Positions 5,679 to 14,666 of a DNA stretch of 16,333 nucleotides are shown piece after piece. Source of the stretch: Methylovulum sp. (GTDB lineage Bacteria > Pseudomonadota > Gammaproteobacteria > Methylococcales > Methylomonadaceae). A program made the translations under genes and the position numbers. Under the pieces are notes generated by a model. The model did not search any database. It was not told where the DNA came from and saw only the letters and a program-made list of their open reading frames with translations. The first letter of the stretch is position 1; each line of letters starts with the position of its first letter. Where the stretch lies: the NCBI GenBank assembly GCA_004299465.1, contig SCST01000108.1, positions 1 to 16,333 on the forward strand, in the 5' to 3' direction.

Positions 5679-6377
5679 ATGACCTACAAGATAGCAAAAA
5701 AAATCACCGGCTACAAAGTGCTGACCAGCGAGGACAAAGCCGCCGCGGAACAGGCCGCTAATGAAGCCAAAGCGGCTGACGTGGAAAGCATGCACGAAAA
5801 TGTCGCGCGCCCTGAAATCCTGTTCGGCTCGACGTACAAGATAAAAACCCCGCAATCGGAACATGCGCTGTATATCACGATTAATGACATGATCTTGAAC
5901 GAAGGCACCGAGCATGAGGAACGCCGCCCTTACGAGGTGTTTATCAACTCGAAGAACATGGAGCATTTCCAGTGGGTGCTGGCATTAACGCGGGTTATTT
6001 CGGCGGTGTTCCGCAAGGGCGGCGACGCCTGTTTCCTGGTCGATGAGTTGAAGGCCGTGTTCGACCCTAAAGGCGGCTATTTCAAGAAAGGCGGCGTGTT
6101 TATGCCGTCGCTGGTCGCCGAAATCGGCTGTGCGATTGAATCGCATTTAAAGCAAATCGGCATGCTGAAAGACAAGGAGTTTGACGACCATCAAAAGCAG
6201 TTCCTGGCCGCCAAGCGCAAAGAATTTGAAGCGATACACAGCGATACATCGACATTAGACGAGACCGGCAGCTTTCCTGCGCAGGCCTTGTTATGCGTCA
6301 AATGCCAGACCAAGGCCGTCGTGCTGATGGACGGCTGCATGACTTGCCTTAACTGCGGCGACAGCAAATGCGGCTAA
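5679..6377 (+). CDS. nrdJb: NrdJb, C-terminal polypeptide of split class II ribonucleotide reductase
   Basis: The separately encoded C-terminal part of adenosylcobalamin-dependent ribonucleotide reductase. In Pseudomonas aeruginosa both NrdJa and NrdJb are needed for activity. The 232-residue product contains ITGYKV (9-14), KIKTPQSEHALYITIND, RRPYEVFINSKNMEHFQW, ALTRVISAVFRKGGD, the AVFDPKGGYFKKGG segment and MPSLVAEIG, all characteristic of the NrdJ C-terminal region. The tail has six Cys: CVKC (206-209) and GCMTCLNCGDSKCG with Cys220, 223, 226 and 231. This matches the zinc-ribbon-like, redox-active tail that re-reduces the active site. ATG 5679 was chosen over TTG 5670, three codons earlier; no good ribosome binding site precedes either, which fits coupling to gst 38 bases upstream. 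It lies about 2.5 kb from nrdJa. Confidence 0.9.
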   Translation: MTYKIAKKITGYKVLTSEDKAAAEQAANEAKAADVESMHENVARPEILFGSTYKIKTPQSEHALYITINDMILNEGTEHEERRPYEVFINSKNMEHFQWVLALTRVISAVFRKGGDACFLVDELKAVFDPKGGYFKKGGVFMPSLVAEIGCAIESHLKQIGMLKDKEFDDHQKQFLAAKRKEFEAIHSDTSTLDETGSFPAQALLCVKCQTKAVVLMDGCMTCLNCGDSKCG

Positions 6378-6402
6378 CGGCCTGCCGATAATGCGGCGAC
6401 GT

Positions 6403-9400
6403 TCATGGCGTCAGGCTTGGAACTGCCGGCCTGGGCTTGGCGGCATCAGGTTGTTGCGGTAACGCCGGAACAACGGGCCGGGGCTGAACCGGCTTGGGTT
6501 TAGTGATGACCGGGGCGGTCAAGCGTTTGTAAGCCGGACTGACGACAGGCGCTGCTGGCGGAAACTTTTCCGGCTTGGGTTTGCCGGTGTAAGTGTCCGA
6601 CAAGCGCTTATACCCTGCCCCGCTTGGCGGTAATGGCGCAGGCCGGGTTTGGCCGGGCTTAGCCGTCATCGGACCGGCCGGGCGCTGATACGCCGGATTG
6701 CCGTAAGATGAGGCCGGCGCTGCAGGCGCGACTTTATCCGGCCTTAGATTACTGTTGATCATCGCCTTGAGCAAACGCTGATAAGCCGCCTTATCCATTT
6801 GCTGCCGCGTCCCTGACCCTCCCGGAACAGCCGCTTTTTTAACAACGGGTTTCGGCACGGCGCTGGACACGGTCTTAACGCCTTCCCCGGCGGGCGCCGT
6901 ATTCAGCAGCGGCGATAAGGTCGGCTTGAGGTATTTCATGATTTGCACCGGCAGCGAACTGGTAAAGTGGTAATTTCCAGCGTCGGCACCTGCGACATAG
7001 GCGGTGATGACACCAAAAAAACGTTCGCCGATGAAAAATGTAAACACGGCGGCGCGGCTGATAAATTTCGATTCAATCAAGCGCCCGCCCGCGCCCCAGA
7101 CTTCCTTGCGATGATCGCCGGTCCCCGTTTTTCCGCCGACTTCCAGCGGCCTGCCGTTAATATCGGTATAAACGCCGTTAAGCCGCGATGCGGTGCCGCC
7201 TTCGACGACGCCGCTCAAAGCCCCGCGCGCCACTTTGGCGATTTCGGTTGCAAATACACGCTCGCCTTGCTCAGGCCGTTTGTTCAACACGGTTTCGTAT
7301 GGTGTACCCTGCGCAAATTGCAGGCTGTCAAAACGGACCATCGGGAGCCTCATACCGTCGTTGCGCAAGATACCCACCAGTTCCGCCAATGCCGCGGGCC
7401 GGTCACCCGATGCGCCGATGGCCGTTGCATAAGACGGTGTTAATGCTTCAAACGGGTAACCTACCCGCTGCCAGGCATGATGGATTTTCCAAAAGGCTTC
7501 CGCTTCCAGTAACGTCATGATGCGCCGCTGCTGGGCATGTTGTTTATGGCTTTTGATTAGCCAGCGGTAGACTTGCTGGCGCGCCCCGGCGCCCGCGGCA
7601 ATCACCTCGTCTTGCGTCGCGCCTGGATGTTGCGCCAAATAAGCGACCAGCCATAATTCCAGCGGATGAATCTTGATGATATAACCTTGATCCTGCAAAT
7701 CGAATTTCTTGACCGAGTATTTATCGTACAAGCCGTAAATATCTTCATTCACGAGCTGGGCTTTAGTCAAATGGGCTTTTAAATACCGGGCGAGCGCCTG
7801 CTCATCCTGTTCGGGATAAATCGCCCGATACAGCATTGCAAGGCGCGAAGGCTTCGCATGAACGCGCTGGGTTAACGCAGCCAGCGCTTCTTCCGCCGAT
7901 TTGTCATGATATTTTGCGTAAAAACGCCGTAAGTAGATATTGCCTTCGCGGTCTGCAAAACGCTGCAGGTATTCCTCACGCCTAGGGTCATCGGGAATTT
8001 CCAGCCAGCGCGCAATGCCTTCCGGCTTGTAAAGATGGTGATAAACCAGGTCGCGCATCAGGCGTATGAAAACCAGGTTGACCGAATCGCGCAGCGCATG
8101 CCTGACCGATAGGGTTTTATAATCTTCGCCCTTGGTAAAATTGCTGAACGTATGCACGCCGCCACCGGTAAAAAAACTCTCCCAGGGACTGGCCGAGTAA
8201 GGCTTGTCGAGGGCCTGGTTAAGCAAGTCTTCTAGGCTGATACCCGGTTTTATGCGCAATTGCTCAAACACCCACGCCGACAGGTAATCGCGCGGATGCA
8301 ATGCAATCCGGTTCAGTTCTTTAACCGGGATGTTTTTATATTGCCGGTAGACATCGCTGACCAGTTCCAGGTAATGCACCATCGTGCGTAATTTGGAGGT
8401 AGAACCCAGGTCCAGGCGTATGCCTTCGTTAATATCCAGCGCCTGGTCGTAATTATCGGTTTGCACGCGCAGGAGATTGCCGGTTTTGCCGCGCTCATAA
8501 AGCATCAGGCTGTAAACAATCGGCGCAAGATGCTTGGTGTCCCCGAGCATTCTCGTACCTAGAATGCCGGCTGCACGCACTTTATCGGGCTGGTTTAATT
8601 GCCGCAGCTCGTTCGTGACGGCTTGTTGCGTCTTGTAAGCCAGCGTGGTTTTAACCGTTAAATCCAGCCTGTCGAGTTCATAATTCGATTTCACACTAAT
8701 CATTCTTGCAAGACGCGAACGCAATACCGACTGGGTCTTTTTTTCAGTTGCAAATTTCGATGGCGCCGCATTGGGTTTATCGGGAAGCCTGGTCGTCTCC
8801 TGCAATGCGGCGTCCCGTAAGGACTCGGAAATTACGCCCTGCTCCGCCAACACCCGCAAATAACTGTCGGTCAGGTTTTGCAGCGCATTAAAGCCCCGCC
8901 CGAGCAAATACGACGGCCTGCGTTGCGACAATAAGATACTGAGCACCTGCCGGTAAGCCTGCGCCTGCGCTTTGCTGATGCGCGCTGCGGCAAGCGCTTT
9001 CGGGTTAAGCAATTGATTGACCTCGGCAAAATCGGCGTCAAACCATGCCGACAAGCCATCGCCCAAGCCATGCACCTCGCCGAATTGCGGCGTCGCGGCA
9101 AGCGGCATCGAATTTAAGTACGACAACGCGATTTCCTGGCGCATCGCCCTAGTGTCGGGACCCAGTAAATAGGCACGAACCGATGCCGTGCCCATCTGGC
9201 GAATTTTGTCGATGATGGAATTGGTATAGCCGTTCGGCGAATGCCGGTATTTTTCGATTTGTGTCGCCAACGTACTGCCGCCCGGTACATTGCTGTCGAC
9301 ACCCAGCTTGTTGGCTATCACAGACAGACCGGCCAAGCCGAAACGATCCCATTCTATTGCCGGATTCACTTGGGAGTTCTGCTCATTAAGCAGCTCCCTG

Positions 9401-9903
9401 TTCTCTATAAACAGCAAGGTATTCAGGACGACCGGAGGGATGGAGGCAAAGTCGGCATAGCCATGCTCGGGATAGACCGCATTAAAAATAGCCTGGTTGT
9501 CTTGATCGAGAATGCGCAAGCCTGCCTGGGTTTTTTCATGATAAATCGTGAACAGCCCGTAATCGTCAATCAATTCGGTCATCATCGGCGAAAAAGCCGC
9601 TTGGGCGCTTACGATAAAACCGGCTTTTTCGAGACGCTTGATCGCCTCGGGCAACAAGGTATAGCCTAGGCGCTGGTCATAGGGACCAGATTGAGGATAA
9701 CGTACTGACGAGCTCGCCCCGGCAACCAGTTTAAAACTTAACTGTTTGCTGATTTGCGAGAGATATTGGGCCTGGTACTTGGACGTTCTGGCCTCTTGCT
9801 GGACAATCCTGCCGATAACAACACCGACGACAATCAACACGATAACGGTATACACCGCTAAAACCCGGTAGATTATCTTCTTATATTTCTGCATGACAGC
9901 CAT
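6403..9903 (-). CDS. Class A penicillin-binding-protein-like peptidoglycan glycosyltransferase/transpeptidase with repeat tail
   Basis: A predicted bifunctional cell-wall synthase of 1166 residues, anchored by one N-terminal transmembrane helix (about 11-34) with the rest periplasmic. The GT51-like region holds FIENRELL (165-172), aligning with the usual EDxxF motif with Glu167 kept and Asp replaced by Asn168. It continues with GGSTLATQIEK (208-218) and a KIRQ...EIALSYLNSMPL segment. The transpeptidase motifs are SxxK at Ser501-Lys504 (STSK), SxN at Ser607-Asn609 (SVN) and KTGT at 925-928. The SxN-to-KTG distance (about 316 residues) is longer than in typical PBP1a/1b. After about 1000 comes a Pro/Lys/Ala-rich tail with four spaced AY(Q/K)R-like units. 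ATG 9903 was chosen; ATG 9894 is equally possible, while the upstream GTG 9996 would translate a Cys-rich intergenic stretch. It follows holA by 117 bases, possibly in the same operon. Confidence 0.85.
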   Translation of the reverse strand: MAVMQKYKKIIYRVLAVYTVIVLIVVGVVIGRIVQQEARTSKYQAQYLSQISKQLSFKLVAGASSSVRYPQSGPYDQRLGYTLLPEAIKRLEKAGFIVSAQAAFSPMMTELIDDYGLFTIYHEKTQAGLRILDQDNQAIFNAVYPEHGYADFASIPPVVLNTLLFIENRELLNEQNSQVNPAIEWDRFGLAGLSVIANKLGVDSNVPGGSTLATQIEKYRHSPNGYTNSIIDKIRQMGTASVRAYLLGPDTRAMRQEIALSYLNSMPLAATPQFGEVHGLGDGLSAWFDADFAEVNQLLNPKALAAARISKAQAQAYRQVLSILLSQRRPSYLLGRGFNALQNLTDSYLRVLAEQGVISESLRDAALQETTRLPDKPNAAPSKFATEKKTQSVLRSRLARMISVKSNYELDRLDLTVKTTLAYKTQQAVTNELRQLNQPDKVRAAGILGTRMLGDTKHLAPIVYSLMLYERGKTGNLLRVQTDNYDQALDINEGIRLDLGSTSKLRTMVHYLELVSDVYRQYKNIPVKELNRIALHPRDYLSAWVFEQLRIKPGISLEDLLNQALDKPYSASPWESFFTGGGVHTFSNFTKGEDYKTLSVRHALRDSVNLVFIRLMRDLVYHHLYKPEGIARWLEIPDDPRREEYLQRFADREGNIYLRRFYAKYHDKSAEEALAALTQRVHAKPSRLAMLYRAIYPEQDEQALARYLKAHLTKAQLVNEDIYGLYDKYSVKKFDLQDQGYIIKIHPLELWLVAYLAQHPGATQDEVIAAGAGARQQVYRWLIKSHKQHAQQRRIMTLLEAEAFWKIHHAWQRVGYPFEALTPSYATAIGASGDRPAALAELVGILRNDGMRLPMVRFDSLQFAQGTPYETVLNKRPEQGERVFATEIAKVARGALSGVVEGGTASRLNGVYTDINGRPLEVGGKTGTGDHRKEVWGAGGRLIESKFISRAAVFTFFIGERFFGVITAYVAGADAGNYHFTSSLPVQIMKYLKPTLSPLLNTAPAGEGVKTVSSAVPKPVVKKAAVPGGSGTRQQMDKAAYQRLLKAMINSNLRPDKVAPAAPASSYGNPAYQRPAGPMTAKPGQTRPAPLPPSGAGYKRLSDTYTGKPKPEKFPPAAPVVSPAYKRLTAPVITKPKPVQPRPVVPALPQQPDAAKPRPAVPSLTP

Positions 9904-10020
9904 TTTTATTAAACGCAAGCACGATTCCAGGTGAAGACAAGCGCATAGGTTGAAACAGCCGTAGGGCGCACCGTACCCTCTGGGGCATAAATGCACGCCT
10001 TACGAAATGATTAGACACGC
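9904..10020 (-). other. Gap between holA and the PBP-like gene with repeat remnant
   Basis: 117 bases. It contains GTAGGGCGCACCGTACCC (9961-9978), a partially palindromic string resembling those after nrdJa and after yggU. No strong ribosome binding site precedes the PBP ATG, and no convincing promoter or terminator could be assigned. Confidence 0.35.
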
Positions 10021-11052
10021 TCATGGATTAAAACCGCCCACCGTCTGTATTGACGCGAACATCAGGCAGGCAGCCAACACGGTTTCCCATTCATTCCCCG
10101 CTTGTTGCCCCTTGATTTGCCGGTCTGCCTTAGCGCTCAGCACCAGGATGTTTTGTAAATCGTTATCACTGAGCCTGTTCAGCGTATCGCCGACAAGCTG
10201 CTTGCGTTTATCCCAGACTTGGTTGTTTTTGAACGCCAGTTCCCTGCTTTGTCCCGACGCTAACGCCAATTTGATCTTGACCAGGGTTCTCGCTTCCCGC
10301 GTCAAGGCCCACAGCACGATCGGGGCCGCTACGCCTTCCGCCTGCAAAGCGGACAATATTTTGAGGACACGATTGGCCTTGGCCGATAACACGCTGTCGA
10401 TTAATTTAAAAACATCGTAACGGGAACTGTCGGCGACGGCATCGGCGATTTGCTGGGCGCTAAGATGAGCGCTGCCATACAGCACATAAAGTTTTTCGAT
10501 TTCCTGCGCGGCGGCCAGCAGGTTGCCCTCAACCCTCGCGACCAGCGTCCTCAAACCGTCGCTATCCGCATCGAGGCCACGATGCTGCATCCTTTGCTGT
10601 AACCAGTTCATCAGGTCCCGGCCTTCCGGCGGCCAAACCTGGATCACCACGCCGTGCTTATCCAGGGCTTGCAGCCAGCGGCTTTTAAACGCTTCTTTAG
10701 CCAGCTTCCCGGTCGTTATCAATAACAAGGTCTCGTCCGGCAGACGTTCGCAATAAGCCGTTAACGTTTTTGCTCCGTCTGCACCGACGCTGCCGGTCGG
10801 CAACCTTAAGTCAATGATTTTTTTATCGGCAAAAATAGACAAGGAATCGGCGGATACCGTCAATTGGCTCCATGCAAAACCTGTCGCGTCCGCCGATAAC
10901 AGCTCGCGTGACCCGTAACCGGCATTGCGCGCGGCTTTCCTGACGGCATCCGCCGCCTCGCCCAGTTGCAGCGGCTCATCGCCGCTGATCAAGTATATCG
11001 GAGCCAGGCCCTTGCGCAGGGCGGCGTCAAGCTGCTCGGGCCTGATCTGCAT
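10021..11052 (-). CDS. holA: DNA polymerase III delta subunit
   Basis: The delta subunit of the clamp loader, which opens the beta sliding clamp during replication. The 343-residue length matches E. coli HolA. The N-terminus MQIRPEQLDAALRKGLAPIYLISGDEPL is the diagnostic family opening, with YLISGDEPL where the P-loop-like fold begins. The middle segment SSRYDVFKLIDSVL (delta lid/collar transition) and LWALTREARTLVKIK are also typical. ATG 11052 is one base after the lptE stop and gives the family start; an upstream in-frame ATG would run into lptE. leuS-lptE-holA order is the conserved gammaproteobacterial arrangement, and coupling to lptE is likely. In E. coli nadD follows; here a PBP-like gene does. 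Confidence 0.95.
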   Translation of the reverse strand: MQIRPEQLDAALRKGLAPIYLISGDEPLQLGEAADAVRKAARNAGYGSRELLSADATGFAWSQLTVSADSLSIFADKKIIDLRLPTGSVGADGAKTLTAYCERLPDETLLLITTGKLAKEAFKSRWLQALDKHGVVIQVWPPEGRDLMNWLQQRMQHRGLDADSDGLRTLVARVEGNLLAAAQEIEKLYVLYGSAHLSAQQIADAVADSSRYDVFKLIDSVLSAKANRVLKILSALQAEGVAAPIVLWALTREARTLVKIKLALASGQSRELAFKNNQVWDKRKQLVGDTLNRLSDNDLQNILVLSAKADRQIKGQQAGNEWETVLAACLMFASIQTVGGFNP

Positions 11053-11053
11053 G

Positions 11054-11575
11054 CTATTTCGGATTCGCCGCGAGTCCGACGCGGGCACGATCGATTATCG
11101 CCCGCACCGCCTGCTGGTACATTTCATTGCGGATAACGGTTTCCTCGTTATCTTTAGCGATAATCTCTTGCTGGTTATTGAAATACTCGCGCTTGATTTC
11201 CAGGGGCTGACGCGGCATCAGCACCGTATTATCGGCTCCAAGCAATTCGTATTCGAGGCGATAGTAAAGCTCAAGCTCATTGGAACGCCCCCTGGCGCTC
11301 AGCGACAATACCCGCTGGCTGAGCTGTTCACCGAATATCCTAATGATTACGCCGGCATCGCCTGGCGTATCGGCCAACTGGCCTGAAGATGATCTCAGCG
11401 CTTTCCTGAACTGTTCGCGCAACTGCATAGACGCCCCGTCCAGGTAGGCGCTTTTCAAGCCTTCAGGCAAGTCCACGGCACCCCGCAGATGATAACCACA
11501 GGCGCCTAGCCACAACGAGAAAGCGACAATCAGCAGTTTTTTTACACCCGGTAATTGACAGACTTTAAACATCAT
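11054..11575 (-). CDS. lptE: LPS-assembly lipoprotein LptE
   Basis: An outer-membrane lipoprotein that plugs the LptD barrel and helps insert lipopolysaccharide. The 173-residue protein begins with a lipoprotein signal peptide: basic/hydrophobic residues to 22, then lipobox LGAC with the acylated Cys26, followed by the characteristic CGYHLRG. Glycine at +2 supports outer-membrane sorting. The rest, including FGEQLSQRVLSLSARGR and ELYYRLEYEL, fits the RlpB/LptE fold. Two adjacent ATGs (11575 and 11572) are possible. The first overlaps the leuS stop by one base (TGATG), suggesting translational coupling, so it was chosen. Confidence 0.94.
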   Translation of the reverse strand: MMFKVCQLPGVKKLLIVAFSLWLGACGYHLRGAVDLPEGLKSAYLDGASMQLREQFRKALRSSSGQLADTPGDAGVIIRIFGEQLSQRVLSLSARGRSNELELYYRLEYELLGADNTVLMPRQPLEIKREYFNNQQEIIAKDNEETVIRNEMYQQAVRAIIDRARVGLAANPK

Positions 11576-14025
11576 CAGACCACAATATTGACCAGTTTTT
11601 TAGGCACCACAATCACCTTTTTAATCGGCTTGTCGTCAATAAACCGTTTGACCTGTTCATCCGCCAACGCAACGGCTTGTATGTCATCCGCCGACGCGCC
11701 GGCTGGAACAGCAATTTTACCGCGCAACTTGCCGTTCACCTGCACTATCAACTCCAATGAGTCCTGCGCCAACGCGCTTGCATCCATCTGCGGCCACGGC
11801 ACCAAAGCCACCGCTTGCCGATGGCCAAGCTCCCGCCATAGCTGATGGCAGATATGCGGCACAATCGGCGACAGCATCAGCACGATGGCGTCCAAGACTT
11901 CCTGGCGCACGGCTTTGCCGTTGTCGGAATCATCGCCGAACTTCGCTAAGGTATTGATCAATTCCATATTCGCGGCGATCGCCGTATTAAATATGGTGCG
12001 CACGCCCATGTCATGGCTGACTTTCTGTATCGTCTGGTGCAACTGCCTGCGCACGGCTTGCTGTTCTTGCGTTAAAGACGGTTTATCGAGAGCCAGCCTG
12101 GAGCCGCCCGCCTCGATATGCAAATACACCTGCCGCCACAACCGCTTCAGGAACCGGTGCGCGCCTTCAACGCCGCTGTCCGACCATTCCAGCGATTGCT
12201 CGGGAGGGGCCGCAAACATGATGAACAGGCGCACCGTGTCCGCGCCGTACTGGTCTATCAAGCCTTGCGGGTCGACGGTATTGCCCTTGGATTTGGACAT
12301 CTTGCTGCCGTCTTTCAACACCATGCCTTGTGTCAGCAATTTTTTAAACGGTTCATCGGCGACCAGCAAGCCTTCATCGCGCAGCAATTTGGTGTAAAAG
12401 CGCGCATAGAGCAAGTGTAGAATGGCGTGTTCAATACCGCCGATGTAATAATCGACCGGCAGCCAGTGGTTGACGCGCGGGTCTAGCATCGCGTCTGCGT
12501 CGTTGCTGGCGAAGCGGGCAAAATACCAGGATGATTCCATAAAGGTATCGAAGGTGTCGGTTTCGCGCCGCGCCGCTTTACCGCATTTCGGGCATGTCGT
12601 TTTCGAGAAGGTCGGGTGCGCGACCAGCGGTGATTGCGAGCCGTCCAGTACGACATCACGCGGCAAGGTCACCGGTAGTTCCTCGTCAGGCACCGGCACG
12701 GTGCCGCAATCGCCGCAATAAATGACGGGAATCGGCGCGCCCCAGTAACGCTGGCGCGACACGCCCCAGTCGCGTAAACGGAAGTTGACCTTGCGCACGC
12801 CTTTGCCGTCTTTTTCCAGCGCCTCGGCGATCTTCACGAAAGCTTGTTCTGATGTCAAGCCATCGAACTCGACGGAGTTTTTCAGCACGCCTTTTGCGGT
12901 GTAAGCCTGCTCCGAGCAATCATCATCGCCGCCGTCCTTAGCGAAAATGACCTGTTTGATTGCGATGCCGTATTTTTGGGCGAACTCATAATCACGCTGG
13001 TCGTGCGCCGGTACCGACATCACCGCGCCGGTGCCGTAACCCATCAAAACAAAATTAGCGATCCAAACCGGCACCGCTGCACCGGTAATCGGATGCAGGG
13101 CGTTAATGCCGGAGGCGATGCCGCGCTTTTCCATCGTCTCCATCGCCGCTTCCGAGGTTTCCATCACCTTGCAGGCGTCAATGAATTCGGCAATATCGGG
13201 GTTATTTTCAGCGGCTTTTAACGCCAACGGATGTTCGGCGGCAACGGCAAGATAAGTCACGCCCATCAAGGTGTCGGGGCGCGTTGTATAAATTCGCACC
13301 GGCTCTGCCGCATCCGGCACAGCAAAATCCATTTCCACGCCTTCGGAACGCCCTATCCAGTTGGCTTGCATCGTTTTCACCTGTTCCGGCCAGCCGTCCA
13401 GCGTATCCAGCGCGCTCAATAATTCCTCGGCATAGGCGGTAATTTTTAAAAACCATTGCGAGATTTCCTTGCGCTCGACAGCGGTATCGCAACGCCAGCA
13501 GCAGCCGTCGATGACCTGTTCGTTCGCCAGCACGGTCATATCATTCGGACACCAGTTAACCGGCGCGGTTTTTTTGTAGACCAGGCCTTTTTCGAGCAAG
13601 CGAATAAAAAACCATTGTTCCCAGCGGTAATAACCGGGATCGCAGGTCGCGATTTCCCTGTCCCAATCATAGCCGAAACCCAGCCGCTTTAACTGGTCGC
13701 GCATGTAATCGATGTTGCTGTAAGTCCAGTCGGCGGGATGCACGCCATTCTGCATCGCGGCATTTTCGGCAGGCAACCCGAAGGCGTCCCAACCCATCGG
13801 TTGCAGGACGTTCTTGCCCAGCATGCGCTGATAACGGCTGATGACATCGCCTATCGTGTAATTACGCACATGGCCCATGTGTAATTTGCCGCTGGGATAG
13901 GGAAACATGGACAGGCAGTAGTATTTTGCCTGCGTAGAAGATTCCGAAGCTTTAAATAGTCCTGCATCATCCCAGGCTTGCTGTGCGTCATGCTCAATCG
14001 TGAGCGGCTGATAAATTTCTTGCAT
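11575..14025 (-). CDS. leuS: Leucyl-tRNA synthetase
   Basis: A class I synthetase that charges tRNA-Leu. The 816-residue product has the HIGH signature as HMGH (49-52, in YPSGKLHMGHVRNY) and KMSKS at 575-579. The CP1 editing domain carries TTRPDTLMGVTYLAVAAEHPL. Zinc-binding Cys pairs are visible in the connective region (WCPNDM...GCCWRC) and in CGDCG...CPKCG before the ETDTFDTFMESSWY motif. Bacterial LeuS is usually somewhat longer (860 in E. coli), but no domain seems missing. The start is ATG 14025; AGAAGG directly abuts it, so part of the upstream GACGAG may act as ribosome binding site. First gene of the leuS-lptE-holA operon. Confidence 0.97.
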   Translation of the reverse strand: MQEIYQPLTIEHDAQQAWDDAGLFKASESSTQAKYYCLSMFPYPSGKLHMGHVRNYTIGDVISRYQRMLGKNVLQPMGWDAFGLPAENAAMQNGVHPADWTYSNIDYMRDQLKRLGFGYDWDREIATCDPGYYRWEQWFFIRLLEKGLVYKKTAPVNWCPNDMTVLANEQVIDGCCWRCDTAVERKEISQWFLKITAYAEELLSALDTLDGWPEQVKTMQANWIGRSEGVEMDFAVPDAAEPVRIYTTRPDTLMGVTYLAVAAEHPLALKAAENNPDIAEFIDACKVMETSEAAMETMEKRGIASGINALHPITGAAVPVWIANFVLMGYGTGAVMSVPAHDQRDYEFAQKYGIAIKQVIFAKDGGDDDCSEQAYTAKGVLKNSVEFDGLTSEQAFVKIAEALEKDGKGVRKVNFRLRDWGVSRQRYWGAPIPVIYCGDCGTVPVPDEELPVTLPRDVVLDGSQSPLVAHPTFSKTTCPKCGKAARRETDTFDTFMESSWYFARFASNDADAMLDPRVNHWLPVDYYIGGIEHAILHLLYARFYTKLLRDEGLLVADEPFKKLLTQGMVLKDGSKMSKSKGNTVDPQGLIDQYGADTVRLFIMFAAPPEQSLEWSDSGVEGAHRFLKRLWRQVYLHIEAGGSRLALDKPSLTQEQQAVRRQLHQTIQKVSHDMGVRTIFNTAIAANMELINTLAKFGDDSDNGKAVRQEVLDAIVLMLSPIVPHICHQLWRELGHRQAVALVPWPQMDASALAQDSLELIVQVNGKLRGKIAVPAGASADDIQAVALADEQVKRFIDDKPIKKVIVVPKKLVNIVV

Positions 14026-14107
14026 CCTTCTCGTCTTTTACCGATCAAAAGCGTTAGAATACCGTACAGTGGCTTAAATCTAAAGCGTCAATTTCAGGAG
14101 ATGGACT
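14026..14107. promoter_or_regulatory. Divergent leuS / ybeL-like promoter region
   Basis: 82 bases between divergent starts. On the minus strand TTGACG (plus 14086-14091) lies 17 bases from a weak -10 candidate TGTACG (plus 14063-14068) directed at leuS. On the plus strand TTAGAAT (14054-14060) is a -10-like string towards the ybeL-like gene, without a clear -35. AGGAG (14096-14100) is the ybeL ribosome binding site. Boxes are by eye only. Confidence 0.35.
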
Positions 14108-14593
14108 ATGAATAAAAATAAACTTATCAACGCTTATAGCGACCTTATGGCGCATATCTACGAAGCGATGGACGATACCTTGCATTCTTTTGCCGACGCA
14201 CTGGATATCGCCAAAGAAAAAATAAGCAAAGTCAGCGACTTAAGCAACGAAGAACTGGACCGGGTTTCAGGTTTTGTAAAACGCGACGTTGAACAGGCCG
14301 CGCAGGGCTTATCCGAAAAAGCCGATAAACACTCGCTTGCCGAATGGTTCAAATTTGATATTGAGCTGATTGAAAACTTCACGCTGGATGCCTTCTTAAG
14401 CATTGCCGACAAAACCCGCATCGAGCTGGCCAAGCTGGAACAATTAGCGCAAAAACACACTTACCACAGCGGCGACATCACCGGCCCCGGCACTTTTATC
14501 TGTGACGCCTGCGGTAAGGAAATCGCTTTCAAGACACCCAGCGAAATACCGGCGTGCCCGGCATGTCATGCCGATACCTTTATCCGTATTTGA
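14108..14593 (+). CDS. ybeL: DUF1451 zinc-ribbon protein, YbeL-like
   Basis: A 161-residue protein of the DUF1451 (zinc-ribbon) family whose function is not established. The first about 110 residues are helical and charged with heptad-like spacing (LSNEELDRVSGFVKRDVEQA, WFKFDIELIENFTLDAFL). The C-terminus has a clean zinc ribbon: CDAC (132-135) and CPAC (150-153), preceded by a TYHSGDITGPGTF segment typical of the family. ATG 14108 has AGGAG 7 bases upstream. Divergent placement next to leuS is the same as E. coli ybeL, which supports the identification. Confidence 0.87.
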   Translation: MNKNKLINAYSDLMAHIYEAMDDTLHSFADALDIAKEKISKVSDLSNEELDRVSGFVKRDVEQAAQGLSEKADKHSLAEWFKFDIELIENFTLDAFLSIADKTRIELAKLEQLAQKHTYHSGDITGPGTFICDACGKEIAFKTPSEIPACPACHADTFIRI

Positions 14594-14666
14594 TATTGGT
14601 CGCCAAAAACCTATAATGCCGCAGTCAATATCATTAAAGTTATCGTGAGATTTAGCAGGAAATATT

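Noticed and set aside
5083..5697. 204-codon minus-strand frame
   Set aside because: Lies opposite the GST gene; Arg/Gln/His-rich with no domain features.
6943..7443. Plus-strand frame of 166 codons
   Set aside because: Antisense to the PBP transpeptidase region that contains KTGT; no ribosome binding site or domain.
9904..9996. Upstream GTG extension of the PBP-like protein
   Set aside because: The 31 added residues are Cys-rich, translate a repeat remnant, and would precede the natural membrane anchor.
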